A DNA stretch of 64,000 bases, from contig NZ_CP011254.1 of assembly GCF_001006005.1 (NCBI RefSeq), positions 4,216,001-4,280,000 of the forward strand. The letters are read 5' to 3'. Below, one piece after another: positions 23,979 to 33,173 of the stretch; position 1 is the stretch's first letter, and each line of letters opens with the position of its first letter. The notes beneath the pieces were generated by a model. The model saw only the letters and a list, made by a program, of their open reading frames with translations, had not been told where the DNA came from and ran no database searches. The position numbers were made by a program, and so were the translations under genes. This DNA is from Serratia fonticola (GTDB lineage: Bacteria; Pseudomonadota; Gammaproteobacteria; Enterobacterales; Enterobacteriaceae).

Positions 23979-25997
23979 TCATACCGCACCTTGCATCGTA
24001 TGCCATTGCGGTAGCGAGTTGCTACCGTCGTTCACCTCCACCGTCAGCATTAATTCCCCGCGCCGCAACTGAATGCGCAGACCACCGCTATCCCGGCTGA
24101 CATGCATATCGGTTATTGGCTGCCGATCGTCAAAATCCCATACGCCAATAAACTCCGCCTGTGGCTGATGGCTGCGTAATGTCAGATAACTCAGATCGGT
24201 CACTGCCGGGTTGGCCGGAGCATAGCCTTGCCACAGCAGCGCATCGCCATGCAGCCACAGCGCTTGCCCTTTACGGGAAGTGGCAAAGTGGCGTGGTTGG
24301 CTGTTGGTGAGCTTGGTTACCAAGGCGTCGTGCATTACCGTCAGCGGCCCTTGTTGGCTAAATGGTGAAGTGTCACCCACCGCATCCAGCGCTTTGCCTT
24401 GCAGATGCAGCGTCCAATCGAGCTGCTGGCGATGCGGATTGGCGATAGTGCTGATATCAATCAGCGCACCGGGCAACCACAGCAAACGACGACGGAACCG
24501 AATATCGCGATAGGCCTGGCTATCCCATTCCACCCGGGTATGGCTATCCAACTCCGGCGGGCTTTGCTGCCAATCGACCTCCACATCCAGCCAGCAAAAA
24601 GACTCGCTCTGATGATATTGTAATATCTGCGGGATCGCTGGTGGCTGATTAGCCTGATTGACGGTCAGCGTATTATGGGTGGCGCTATTTTTGTAGTAGG
24701 CGTAATGCATCCGCGCGCCATAACCGGTGGTGCCGAGATCGGGCAAGATCTCCTTACCGTGGTCGAACAAAATCAGGTTAAGGCGATCGTAGTGATCGTG
24801 TTCGCCGCCATAAGGCGTATGTTTCACCAGTAATGCCCGCCGTTGTGCCGGATCGCGCCAGATGGTGATGCCGCAATCTGGCGCGTGCAGATGTTGTTGG
24901 GGGATCACGTTCAGCGCTTGTACTGGCAAAGCGGCCCCGTAGAGCAGTGCATCAATATTGGCTCGTGGCGTGTCGCGGTAGATGGCTTGTAGCGCGGCGG
25001 CATACTCCGGTTGTTGATAGCAGGACCAGGCAAATTCGTAGACATCGTGGTGATCGAGGCGTTCCTGGCCATAAATGCAGTCGTTAATGCGTGGAAAACT
25101 GCCGTCCGGCATCAACAGTTGCAGTGGGAAACTGAGCATTTTGCGGTAGTAGGGCGTGGCTAGCAGGCTCCAGCGGCTGCCTAGCGCCAGTTTTTCAAAC
25201 GCCAGAAACCCTTGCAGCGCATAAAAGTGATAATGAATCGAACCCTCGAACCATAACCCTTCCGCGAACAACCCGTGCTCAAGCTGATAGCGCAACCCAT
25301 AAGGCTGATTGACGGCAAACTCCAGCAGCGCCTCGTCTTGTAGAATAAATCCCAGCACGCCGATGGCGCTACTGATCTTAACCTCATGGTTATGCAACTG
25401 CGGCGTGCGGTGCGCCATCAGAAACTCTGCACCGCAGCGCAGCAATCTTTCTTCTATGAAATGACGTTGTTCCTCAGTTAACGCCTCGCAGATAAAGTCA
25501 TAGCCTAGGGTGAAGTCGAGCAGGCAGTTGGCTTCACACAGGGTTTGGGCGTTCATCTTGCCTGGCCCGTTGTAGGGGATGCCGCCGTGCTCCTGATAGT
25601 CTGGATAAAATTGGGCGTAGCGCAGTAAAATATCGCGCACCTTAGCCAGATAGCGTTGTTCACCGGTCAACTGCCACAACAGCCCCAGTTGGCGGCAGGC
25701 TTTGGCATTCAGGCCGTTCATCTCGCGCCACCACGCACCATCATAAGGTTCACCGCTAAAGCGCCGCCCGTCTACCGGGCAGCAATGGGCTTTGGGGGAG
25801 TCGTGCCGCCAGGCTAGCCGTACGCCGTGATCCGGGCAAAAGTAATACAGATTCCAGGTAGCGACGGAGGTAGCTGGCACCTGTAATGGCGTATCGAGCA
25901 CCACGGCGTTTTCCGCCAGCAGATGCACAATGACCAAAGGTTGTCTGGCCGCACGATCTCGCAACGCAATAAGTTGTTGCGTGGTGAACTGCTTCAT
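23979..25997 (-). CDS. Heparinase II/III-like polysaccharide lyase
   Basis: 672 residues from ATG 25997 (AAGGA about 10 nt upstream); a longer frame to 26084 would overlap the preceding gene and is rejected. It consists of an N-terminal alpha/alpha toroid (roughly 80-330) followed by a beta-sheet heparinase II/III-type domain (roughly 370-640). Residues resembling the catalytic set of PL15/PL17-type exolyases are visible: N203-H204 in LHNHEVKISS, Y256 in GSIHYHFYAL and H400/H402 in GGEHDHYDRL. No signal peptide, so probably a cytoplasmic oligosaccharide lyase giving unsaturated uronate monomers. It lies 26 bp after the alginate-lyase-family gene, same operon. Substrate (oligo-alginate, or another uronate polymer) is inferred, not shown. 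Confidence 0.8.
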   Translation of the reverse strand: MKQFTTQQLIALRDRAARQPLVIVHLLAENAVVLDTPLQVPATSVATWNLYYFCPDHGVRLAWRHDSPKAHCCPVDGRRFSGEPYDGAWWREMNGLNAKACRQLGLLWQLTGEQRYLAKVRDILLRYAQFYPDYQEHGGIPYNGPGKMNAQTLCEANCLLDFTLGYDFICEALTEEQRHFIEERLLRCGAEFLMAHRTPQLHNHEVKISSAIGVLGFILQDEALLEFAVNQPYGLRYQLEHGLFAEGLWFEGSIHYHFYALQGFLAFEKLALGSRWSLLATPYYRKMLSFPLQLLMPDGSFPRINDCIYGQERLDHHDVYEFAWSCYQQPEYAAALQAIYRDTPRANIDALLYGAALPVQALNVIPQQHLHAPDCGITIWRDPAQRRALLVKHTPYGGEHDHYDRLNLILFDHGKEILPDLGTTGYGARMHYAYYKNSATHNTLTVNQANQPPAIPQILQYHQSESFCWLDVEVDWQQSPPELDSHTRVEWDSQAYRDIRFRRRLLWLPGALIDISTIANPHRQQLDWTLHLQGKALDAVGDTSPFSQQGPLTVMHDALVTKLTNSQPRHFATSRKGQALWLHGDALLWQGYAPANPAVTDLSYLTLRSHQPQAEFIGVWDFDDRQPITDMHVSRDSGGLRIQLRRGELMLTVEVNDGSNSLPQWHTMQGAV

Positions 25998-26023
25998 TAG
26001 CTGTGGATCCTTCTTCCCGGAGC

Positions 26024-27259
26024 TTAAGGTTTTAATGGGGTAATCAGCGTGGTGATATCGTCGGGGTAGTTGGCCATCAGCCACTGTGCCTTTTCACGAA
26101 ATACCGGGTCTTCCGGCCAGGCGCGGGCGGCGCTGACGATATTGACCAAGGCTTTTTTGTTATCCATTTTGTCGATATCTTTCCACGGCCATGGCGTGTC
26201 GCTATTCACGAACCCGGCAACATAGCTGTAGCCTTTGCGCAGGCTGTGATCGTCCAGGCTGAAGTTCCATACATCAACGCCGGTGATTTCTCCCAGGCGG
26301 CCAAGCTTGTTATAGGCTTCAAGGTTGAAGTTGCTGTAATGCCACGGGCGGGTGCGTTCCAGTTCGGCCATCTGGCGGCCTTGATTATCAAACTGGTTGG
26401 CAATGCGTCGCAGTTGGGTGATTTGCAGCCGTTGTTTGGCTTCGGCGATCTGGCCGCTGAACAGGGCAAAAGAGGCGGCTTGTAAGTCAAAGTAGGTGCC
26501 GTGGTTGTTATGCCAGTTATCCTCTTCAAAGCCGTTCTGGCTGGTCGTCATCCAATGGTAGAAATCGCCGTACCACTGTTTGAGTTGCTGATACTCTTTG
26601 TCGCTGATGACGTTGGCCGGGCGTAGCAGCTCGATGGCGTCAATAACGTCCACCAGCGCGCGGCTGTCAATCAGGCCGATGCCACGCCCATCGTTAATCC
26701 CTGGAATAGCCTGTGCATATTGCAGGTTCGGATTCATGCGGGTTTGCGGATTGATAAACCAGTTCACCAGTTGTTCGCGCGCCTTCTGCGCATAGGCCGG
26801 GTTTTGGCTGAAGTACCAGGCCAACGCCAGATTAGAGACATCGTTGCTCATGGCGACCAGGCGCTTTTTATCGGTGGCATCGCTGTTGGCATCGGGGTTG
26901 GTTTCGCCATCTTTACGGATATAGGGCAGCCCGTCCTTTTTACTTGGGTCTGGCCACCAGTAAGGCGGGAAGCTGTAATAGTCGTGCTTGTCGCCGCTGG
27001 CGGCGGTCAGGCTTTTATCCATGACGGAGTAGAGCGGCTGCTTGAGGGCGCGATCGGCAGAGGAAAGCAACTTGTTATAGGCGCCGACAAACGCCGGGGT
27101 TTTTGCTGTCAACTGCTGTTGGCTGTACTGCAAGTCATCCAGTTTGACGATCAGCGGGTGCCCCTCGGCGGCAGACGACCCGCCCGCATGGAATAATGCC
27201 GCAAGAGTTAATGCCAGCAAGGGTAAACGGGGTAATAAAGCCATTTTAATCGGCAGCAT
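26024..27259 (-). CDS. Secreted alginate-lyase-family (PL5-like) protein
   Basis: 411 residues with a signal peptide (LPRLPLLALTLAALFHAGGSSA, cleavage near 31), so periplasmic or exported. An alpha-toroid Alginate_lyase domain covers about 85-370. Motifs that match the PL5-type active site: NWHNNHGTYFDLQ (N251/N252, H253) and ELERTRPWHYSNFNLEAY (R302, Y308). ATG 27259 has GGAG upstream. It would cleave polyuronate (mannuronate-like) chains by beta-elimination in the periplasm before uptake. It shares the fold and many blocks (WWPDP, GLPYIR, AQAIPGI, GRGIGLID) with the cytoplasmic protein at 31963-33099. First gene of a two-gene minus-strand operon with the heparinase-like gene; a KdgR-like box lies 108 bp upstream. 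Confidence 0.82.
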   Translation of the reverse strand: MLPIKMALLPRLPLLALTLAALFHAGGSSAAEGHPLIVKLDDLQYSQQQLTAKTPAFVGAYNKLLSSADRALKQPLYSVMDKSLTAASGDKHDYYSFPPYWWPDPSKKDGLPYIRKDGETNPDANSDATDKKRLVAMSNDVSNLALAWYFSQNPAYAQKAREQLVNWFINPQTRMNPNLQYAQAIPGINDGRGIGLIDSRALVDVIDAIELLRPANVISDKEYQQLKQWYGDFYHWMTTSQNGFEEDNWHNNHGTYFDLQAASFALFSGQIAEAKQRLQITQLRRIANQFDNQGRQMAELERTRPWHYSNFNLEAYNKLGRLGEITGVDVWNFSLDDHSLRKGYSYVAGFVNSDTPWPWKDIDKMDNKKALVNIVSAARAWPEDPVFREKAQWLMANYPDDITTLITPLKP

Positions 27260-27366
27260 GATTTTCTCCGTTCATCTGAGGATAGTGTTATTAATAGTAG
27301 GTGTTTAATATTTCCCAGCTAAATGGCTGGTTAATGCGATTAGGCTTTTAAAATGATTTTATAAAT

Positions 27367-27381
27367 TGAAATATTGTTTCA
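27367..27381. promoter_or_regulatory. KdgR-like operator 1
   Basis: TGAAATATTGTTTCA matches the core of the enterobacterial KdgR consensus (TGAAACANTGTTTCA) at all but one position. It lies 108 bp upstream of the secreted lyase start. KdgR represses uronate and pectin catabolism genes and is released by 2-keto-3-deoxygluconate. Confidence 0.6.
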
Positions 27382-27421
27382 AGCTAGTGATGACGCAGTG
27401 TAAGAGAAGACGGATATTTTT

Positions 27422-27439
27422 TTGTGATACACATCAAAT
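27422..27439. promoter_or_regulatory. CRP-like site in the lyase/ABC divergent region
   Basis: TTGTGATACACATCAAAT: TGTGA-N6-TCAAA, one mismatch from TGTGA-N6-TCACA. It lies between the two KdgR-like boxes in the 507 bp divergent gap 27260-27766, which otherwise is AT-rich and free of ORFs. Confidence 0.45.
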
Positions 27440-27625
27440 TTAGCCTTCTAAGCGTAAATTGAGGTTAAAAACCCGCTGGCGGTCACGAAAAACCGCCTTT
27501 ATCAACGTTTTTTGATTTTTTAAGCAATAATTTGTTTTTTATAACCACATGTTTTTAAATGACTATCGCGTGATGTCACCTTTTTTGTCACTTTCCTCTG
27601 TGATCAACAGCAAAGTTTTTAATTT

Positions 27626-27640
27626 TGAAACATGATTTCT
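27626..27640. promoter_or_regulatory. KdgR-like operator 2
   Basis: TGAAACATGATTTCT keeps the TGAAACA left arm and most of the right arm of the KdgR consensus (three mismatches). It lies 127 bp upstream of the solute-binding protein start. Confidence 0.4.
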
Positions 27641-27766
27641 ATTTTATGGCGTTGTATTTAAAAAGGGCATTCGATTTAATGGCTAGGCACTCATTTAAAA
27701 TATCCATACCCTGGTTCACTCCATTTTCGTGATTATCAAACCTCTTAAAAAAAGGATGTGAATAAA

Positions 27767-29059
27767 ATGTCCGTTAGCAAAATTAAATCCTTATTGTTGT
27801 TATCTGCGCTTGGCCTGGGAGTCACACAGGCTTATGCAGCAGAAACGCTTAATATTTGGATCCGTGCCAGTAACGATTCCAAAAATATTTATACCAAAGA
27901 GGCCGAAACCTTCGAGAAGAAAACCGGCATCAAGATTGAGTATTTCAACGCCACCACCGATTTCGAACAACGCCTGGCCCGTGCCGCTGCGGGGAACGCC
28001 TTACCGGATCTGATCTTCAACGATGCGGTCGCCATCGGGCAGTTTATCCAGCTCGGTATCGTTGAGGAAATTGAGCCGAAGAGCATTGCCGGGCATGACA
28101 ACCTCTACCCCATCGCCTGGGAAAGTACCCGCTATACCGATGGCAAATATTACGGCGTGCCTACTTCTGCGCAGACCTTCGCCCTGTTTGTGCGTAAAGA
28201 CTGGCGCGAAAAACTGGGGCTGCCGCAGCCGAAAACCTGGCAGGACGTGGCCACGCTGGCCAAAGCCTTCACCACGCAAGATCCGGATGGCAATGGCAAA
28301 AGCGATACCTACGGTTTCCTGCTGCCAGCATCCACCACCCGTGGTTATGCCAGTTGGTTTATGAGTGCGTTTCTGTGGCAGGCCGGTGGTGACTTTATTC
28401 GTGAGTCGGGGCAGGGCAAATTTAAAGCCTCACTCGATGAACCTGCGGCGGCAGAAACCCTGCAGTTTATGCGCAACATGTTGTGCGAAAAGGTAGTGCA
28501 GCCGGGTGCCATCAATGCCACCACCGCCGATGTGATCCCTTCGTTCCGTTCCGGCCAGACCGGCATGTTCTTTAGCGGCCCTTACCATATCGCGCTGTTT
28601 GATAAGGATCCGGGCAAGGATAGCTTCGAAGTGGTCGCCCTGCAGGGGCCGCAAAGTGGGGCCACGCTGGCGGAAGGCACCACGGTGTTCCTGATGAAGA
28701 GCAGCCAGAAGAAAGAGGCCGCCCGCCAGTTCATCGAATTTATGATCTCAAAAGAAGGGCAAGAGATCGGCATGGGCAAGGGCAGCAAAAATATGCCGGT
28801 GGTGCGCTTACCGGTGAACCAGCAGGTCGATATCCAATCCGTTTACGACGATGCTCGCTGGGCCACCTTCGCCAAGCTGTATACCGAACAGGGCCGCTAT
28901 GTACCGCAGGTGCCGAACTGGACGCCAATCCGCCAGATCACCGCAGAGGGCTTTAACCGCATCCTGGCGGACTGCAACAGCGATATCGCCGCAGAGCTGA
29001 AATCCAGCAACGACAAGGTCAACGCCGAACTGGCCAAACAACAAGTGCTGGCCGAGTGA
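27767..29059 (+). CDS. ABC transporter sugar/oligosaccharide-binding protein
   Basis: 430 residues from ATG 27767 with AAAGGA about 10 nt upstream (a GTG at 27758 overlaps the SD and is less likely). A signal peptide is present, cleavage near VTQAYA-AETLNIW. Family 1 extracellular solute-binding fold: FEKKTGIKIEYFNATTDFEQRLARAAAGNALPDLIF near 45-80, then GTTVFLMKSSQKKEAARQFIEFM near 300. Such proteins capture oligosaccharides in the periplasm for MalFGK-type importers. With two permeases, an ATPase and uronate lyases around it, oligo-uronates are the likely cargo. First gene of the plus-strand operon 27767-33099. Confidence 0.85.
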   Translation: MSVSKIKSLLLLSALGLGVTQAYAAETLNIWIRASNDSKNIYTKEAETFEKKTGIKIEYFNATTDFEQRLARAAAGNALPDLIFNDAVAIGQFIQLGIVEEIEPKSIAGHDNLYPIAWESTRYTDGKYYGVPTSAQTFALFVRKDWREKLGLPQPKTWQDVATLAKAFTTQDPDGNGKSDTYGFLLPASTTRGYASWFMSAFLWQAGGDFIRESGQGKFKASLDEPAAAETLQFMRNMLCEKVVQPGAINATTADVIPSFRSGQTGMFFSGPYHIALFDKDPGKDSFEVVALQGPQSGATLAEGTTVFLMKSSQKKEAARQFIEFMISKEGQEIGMGKGSKNMPVVRLPVNQQVDIQSVYDDARWATFAKLYTEQGRYVPQVPNWTPIRQITAEGFNRILADCNSDIAAELKSSNDKVNAELAKQQVLAE

Positions 29060-29108
29060 TCCTCCTGGGTGCCGCGGTTGTGCGGTGCCTTGTTAATCCT
29101 ATAGAGCG

Positions 29109-29996
29109 ATGATAACGATGTTAACTTCCCGCCAGAAACGGAACCTGGTGCCGTGGATCTTCCTGGCCCCGGCCCTGATCATTTTTACCTGGTTCAAGTT
29201 CATCCCAATGCTGCAAGGCCTGGTGATGAGTTTCTACAAGGTGAATTTCAATCAACAAAATGAGTGGGTAGGGTTTGCCAACTTCTCCCGCGCCTTTGCG
29301 GATGCTGAACTGCATGCGGCGGTGTTCAATACCTTCCTCTATGTCATCGTAACGATGGTGGTGGCGGCAGTGCTGGCTTTCTTCCTGGCCATGCTGCTTG
29401 AAGGCCCGGCACGCCACTTGCGTTTTATCCGTACCGCTATCTTTCTGCCAGCGGTCACCAGTGCGGCGATCGTCGCCGAAATGTGGCGCATCCTGTTCAA
29501 CCCGACCCCCAACGGCGTGATGAACCAGGTGTTGAGCTGGTTTGGTGTGGCCGATCAGGGGTTCCTGGCGAGCTCCGATCAGGCGCTATGGGTGATCATG
29601 CTGCTGCATATCTGGAAGGCGATCCCCTACAACATGGTGATCTTTATCGCCGGGTTGGCCGGTATCAGCCGCGATCTGTATGACGCCTCCAATGTTGATG
29701 GTGCCAACTGGTGGAACCGTCTGCGCTACGTGACCTTGCCTGGCATGATCCCGGCGCTTTCTGTGGTGCTGATGCTCTCCTTTATCCGTGGGTTCCGCGT
29801 GTTTGCCGAAGTGTATGCCACCACCGGCGGCGGGCCTTCCAACTCCACCGAAATGATCATGACGCACATCTACAAGCTCGGTTTTGAGCAGTTTGACTAC
29901 GGCTATGCCTCGGCGGTGTCGTTCCTGTTGTTCGCCTTCACCGTGCTGTTGACCATTTGTCATCTCACGCTGAAAAAACGCATCGCACGTTATTAA
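29109..29996 (+). CDS. ABC transporter permease (MalF/UgpA-like)
   Basis: 295 residues with six predicted membrane segments (first at about 14-34, PWIFLAPALIIFTWFKFIPML). The cytoplasmic EAA-type loop DASNVDGANWWNRLRYVTLPGM near 196-217 contacts the ATPase. It forms the import channel with the next gene, 10 bp downstream. Two possible starts, ATG 29109 and ATG 29118, differ by three residues. Substrate is inferred from context only. Confidence 0.87.
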   Translation: MITMLTSRQKRNLVPWIFLAPALIIFTWFKFIPMLQGLVMSFYKVNFNQQNEWVGFANFSRAFADAELHAAVFNTFLYVIVTMVVAAVLAFFLAMLLEGPARHLRFIRTAIFLPAVTSAAIVAEMWRILFNPTPNGVMNQVLSWFGVADQGFLASSDQALWVIMLLHIWKAIPYNMVIFIAGLAGISRDLYDASNVDGANWWNRLRYVTLPGMIPALSVVLMLSFIRGFRVFAEVYATTGGGPSNSTEMIMTHIYKLGFEQFDYGYASAVSFLLFAFTVLLTICHLTLKKRIARY

Positions 29997-30005
29997 GGAG
30001 CCCTC

Positions 30006-30845
30006 ATGTTAGGTAAACGTTGGGATACCTTTGGCCGCTGGATGATTTACGCTCTGCTGCTGGTGGTATTTGTCGGCCCGTTCTGGGGCATTGTGGCCAC
30101 CGCGTTCAGCGGCGCACCGGTTAAACCGGGGGAATTGCTGGCATGGCCGAATCAGTTTTCGCTGGAAAACTTTATCTTCGCCTGGAACGACATTGGCGTT
30201 TGGCAATACCTGTTGAACTCTATGGTGGTGGTGTTCTTTGGCACCATTCTGCAAGTGTCGGTCAGCGCGTTGGCAGCCTATGCGCTGGCACGTAAGAAGT
30301 TTGTTGGCGTGTCGTTGGTCAGCCTGGTGATCCTTTCCACCATGATGCTGCCGGAAGAGGTGATCGCCATTCCGCTGTATATGATCATCAACTGGAAGTT
30401 GCCGGTGATCGACGCTTCGCTCTACAACACCTATCTCGGCATGATCATGCCTGTAGTGGGCTGGGCGTTCTCCATCTTTGTGCTTAGCGAGTTTATGGCC
30501 GCTATCCCCAAAGAGCTGGAAGAGGCGGCGCGCATCGACGGGGCCAATGAATGGCAGATTTTCTTCCACGTGATTTTACCGCTAGTGAAGCCGGCGCTGG
30601 GGACGGTGGTGACCTTCGGCTTCATCATGATCTGGGATCAGTATCTGCTGCCACTGATCGTCATCAACCGCGACAGTCTGAACACCATTCCGGTGATCCT
30701 TGGCACGTTGCGTACCGACGAGAGCATCACCCCGAACATCTTTATTGCCATCACCTTACTGGCGATGCTGCCTAGCATCATCGTTTATCTCGGCCTGCAA
30801 AAACATTTCAACCGCGGGATTATGTCCGGCGCGGTCAAAGGATAA
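30006..30845 (+). CDS. ABC transporter permease (MalG/UgpE-like)
   Basis: 279 residues, six predicted membrane segments, with the EAA loop EEAARIDGANEWQIFFHVILPLVKP near 175-199. AAGGAG lies just before ATG 30006. It pairs with the preceding permease. The 3' end lies 10 bp before the ATPase gene. Confidence 0.87.
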   Translation: MLGKRWDTFGRWMIYALLLVVFVGPFWGIVATAFSGAPVKPGELLAWPNQFSLENFIFAWNDIGVWQYLLNSMVVVFFGTILQVSVSALAAYALARKKFVGVSLVSLVILSTMMLPEEVIAIPLYMIINWKLPVIDASLYNTYLGMIMPVVGWAFSIFVLSEFMAAIPKELEEAARIDGANEWQIFFHVILPLVKPALGTVVTFGFIMIWDQYLLPLIVINRDSLNTIPVILGTLRTDESITPNIFIAITLLAMLPSIIVYLGLQKHFNRGIMSGAVKG

Positions 30846-30855
30846 GGAGCGACCT

Positions 30856-31950
30856 ATGGGTTCCGTGGTACTGAATAATGTCTGTAAATCTTATGGCGAT
30901 GTGCACGTCATCAAAGACGTCTCTCTGACTATCCCGGAAGGCGAGTTTTGTGTGTTGGTCGGCCCCAGTGGCTGCGGCAAATCGACGCTGCTGCGGATGA
31001 TTGCCGGGCTGGAGGAGATCACCGGCGGTACGGTCGCGATAAATGAAAAAGACGTCACCGACGTAGAGCCAAAACTGCGGGATATCGCGATGGTGTTCCA
31101 GAGCTACGCGCTGTATCCGCAGATGTCGGTGCGGGAAAATATGGGCTTCGCGCTGAAAATGGCCAAGCTGCCGAAAGCGGAGATTAACCGCAAGGTCGAA
31201 GATGCAGCGGAGTTGCTTGGGCTTGGCGTGTTGCTGGATCGGTTACCGAAGGATCTCTCCGGTGGTCAGCGCCAGCGGGTGGCGATGGGGCGGGCCATTG
31301 TGCGTAACCCGCAGGTATTCCTGTTCGACGAGCCGCTCTCTAACCTGGATGCCAAACTGCGCACTCAGGTGCGTGGCGAGATCCGTGAGCTGCACCGCCG
31401 GTTGAAAACTACCTCGGTTTACGTCACCCACGATCAGATTGAAGCGATGACGATGGGGCAGATGATTGTGGTGCTGCGCGACGGGCGCATTGAGCAGGTC
31501 GGCACACCGTTGGAGCTGTACGATCGTCCGGCTAACCTGTTTGTGGCCGGGTTTATTGGCTCGCCGGAAATCAATCAGTTAAAGGGTGAAATTGTGATAG
31601 CGGGCGATGAAACTCTGCTACGTCTGGCGGATGATTCGCATCTGCGCCTGCCTGCGGGCTTGCAGGTACAGGTGGGGCAAAAGGTGGTGTACGCCATTCG
31701 CCCAGAGCAGGTTAACGTGGTGGGCGAGAACGAGCAGCACGGGGCGTTACAGGCGACCATTACCGCCATCGAAAATACCGGCTCGGATATGCAGCTGTTC
31801 TGCAACACTGGCGGCGGAGCCTTCACTTCGGTATTCAAGCAGCGTCTTGCTGTGCAGGAAGGGGAGACGGTCTGGCTACAGCCGAAGCTCGCCGGGATCC
31901 ATATTTTTGACGCCGCAAGCGGGCTGCGTGTGCCTTACCGTGTCAGTTAA
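30856..31950 (+). CDS. ABC transporter ATP-binding protein (MalK/UgpC-like)
   Basis: 364 residues from ATG 30856 (AAGGAG 6 nt upstream); a longer frame starting inside the permease gene is rejected. Walker A GPSGCGKST at 37-45, Q-loop VFQSYALYPQ, signature LSGGQRQRVAMGRA near 134, Walker B VFLFDEPLSNLDAKLR, and H-loop VTHDQ. The C-terminal regulatory TOBE/MalK-type domain (about 240-364) contains YAIRPEQVNVV. It drives uptake through the two permeases. The ATPase is often shared among related importers. Confidence 0.92.
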   Translation: MGSVVLNNVCKSYGDVHVIKDVSLTIPEGEFCVLVGPSGCGKSTLLRMIAGLEEITGGTVAINEKDVTDVEPKLRDIAMVFQSYALYPQMSVRENMGFALKMAKLPKAEINRKVEDAAELLGLGVLLDRLPKDLSGGQRQRVAMGRAIVRNPQVFLFDEPLSNLDAKLRTQVRGEIRELHRRLKTTSVYVTHDQIEAMTMGQMIVVLRDGRIEQVGTPLELYDRPANLFVAGFIGSPEINQLKGEIVIAGDETLLRLADDSHLRLPAGLQVQVGQKVVYAIRPEQVNVVGENEQHGALQATITAIENTGSDMQLFCNTGGGAFTSVFKQRLAVQEGETVWLQPKLAGIHIFDAASGLRVPYRVS

Positions 31951-31962
31951 CAGGAGGGATGG

Positions 31963-33099
31963 ATGAAGCTGTATACCCTGGACATTGCCTGCCTGGAGAG
32001 TGCTCAACGTCGGTTGCAGCAGCCTTTTTCTCCGCTACAGGTTGCGCTGAGCCAACTGGTGAGCGATGCCGACAAGCTGCGCAGGCAGCCGCTGGAAACG
32101 GTGATCAACAAAAAGCTGCGCCCGGTCAGTGGCGATCCCCATGATTATTACAGCCTGGGCACCTACTGGTGGCCGAACCCGCGGCGGCCCAACGGGTTGC
32201 CCTATATTCGGCGCGATGGGCATACCAATCCGCAGTGTCAGAATAATGATACCGACACCACGCGGATCATCCGCATGTGTGAGCGCTGTTTGACGTTGGG
32301 ATTGGCTTGGTACTTCACTGGCCAGCGCAATTATGCGCTGGCCGCCGCCGAACAGATCCGCTGTTGGTTTCTCAATGGCGAAACGCTGATGAACCCGCAC
32401 CTGAACTACGGCCAGGCGATACCGGGAATTGTTTCTGGGCGTGGCACGGGGCTTATCGACACGCGGCTGATGTGGATGGTGATCGACACCATTGGCCTGA
32501 TCAGCCCGGCGGGCGTGCTGGATACCGACGATATTATCGGCCTGCATCAGTGGTTCCGGGATTTTAACCACTGGATGTATCACAGCGAGGTCGGGCATTC
32601 CGAGTATGTCTGGCACAACAATCACGGTACCTGGTATGACGCACAGCGCACGGTGAACGCGTTGTTTTATGGTGACAAAGGGCTGGTGGCGCGGATTATC
32701 CAGCAGGGCATCACCCAGCGGATGGCGGCGCAGATCGACCAGGATGGCAAGCAGACCATGGAGCTGGAGCGGCCGGTGCCGTTCCACTATTCGCTTTTTA
32801 ACCTGGAAGCCCATCTGTTGCTGAACCGTTATGCCGAGCATGTGGAGTTCGATCGCTGGAACGAGGTGCGTGACGGCAGGAGCGTTAAGCTGGGGATCGA
32901 CTATCTGGTGCCATTTATCGCCGATCCCGAACTTTGGCCGTATAGCGATTTGCAGGGAATTGTCTGGGATAGCGCGCTGCGGCTGTTGCTACAATCGATC
33001 CGTGGCTATCCGCAGGATGCTCCGCGTTATAAAGCCGTGCTGGAGGATCTCCCAGAAGAAACGCTCGGCTTACGCGAACGGCTGATGTGGTGTTGCTAG
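31963..33099 (+). CDS. Cytoplasmic alginate-lyase-family (PL5-like) protein
   Basis: 378 residues, no signal peptide, so intracellular. An Alginate_lyase domain spans most of the length: GTYWWPNPRRPNGLPYIRRDG at 66-86, AIPGIVSGRGTGLIDTR near 152-168, and catalytic-like VWHNNHGTWYDAQ (N219/N220, H221) with ELERPVPFHYSLFNLEAH (R270, Y276). It is a paralogue of the secreted protein at 26024-27259. GGAGG precedes ATG 31963, 12 bp after the ATPase gene, so it is part of the importer operon and presumably acts on imported oligosaccharides. Exact substrate unknown. Confidence 0.8.
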   Translation: MKLYTLDIACLESAQRRLQQPFSPLQVALSQLVSDADKLRRQPLETVINKKLRPVSGDPHDYYSLGTYWWPNPRRPNGLPYIRRDGHTNPQCQNNDTDTTRIIRMCERCLTLGLAWYFTGQRNYALAAAEQIRCWFLNGETLMNPHLNYGQAIPGIVSGRGTGLIDTRLMWMVIDTIGLISPAGVLDTDDIIGLHQWFRDFNHWMYHSEVGHSEYVWHNNHGTWYDAQRTVNALFYGDKGLVARIIQQGITQRMAAQIDQDGKQTMELERPVPFHYSLFNLEAHLLLNRYAEHVEFDRWNEVRDGRSVKLGIDYLVPFIADPELWPYSDLQGIVWDSALRLLLQSIRGYPQDAPRYKAVLEDLPEETLGLRERLMWCC

Positions 33100-33173
33100 C
33101 CGATTTTTTAAGTCGGGAGTCGCTGTTCCCCTCACTAGGCCGAACAGGCTCCTGCAACCAGCCTCAAATCCAC

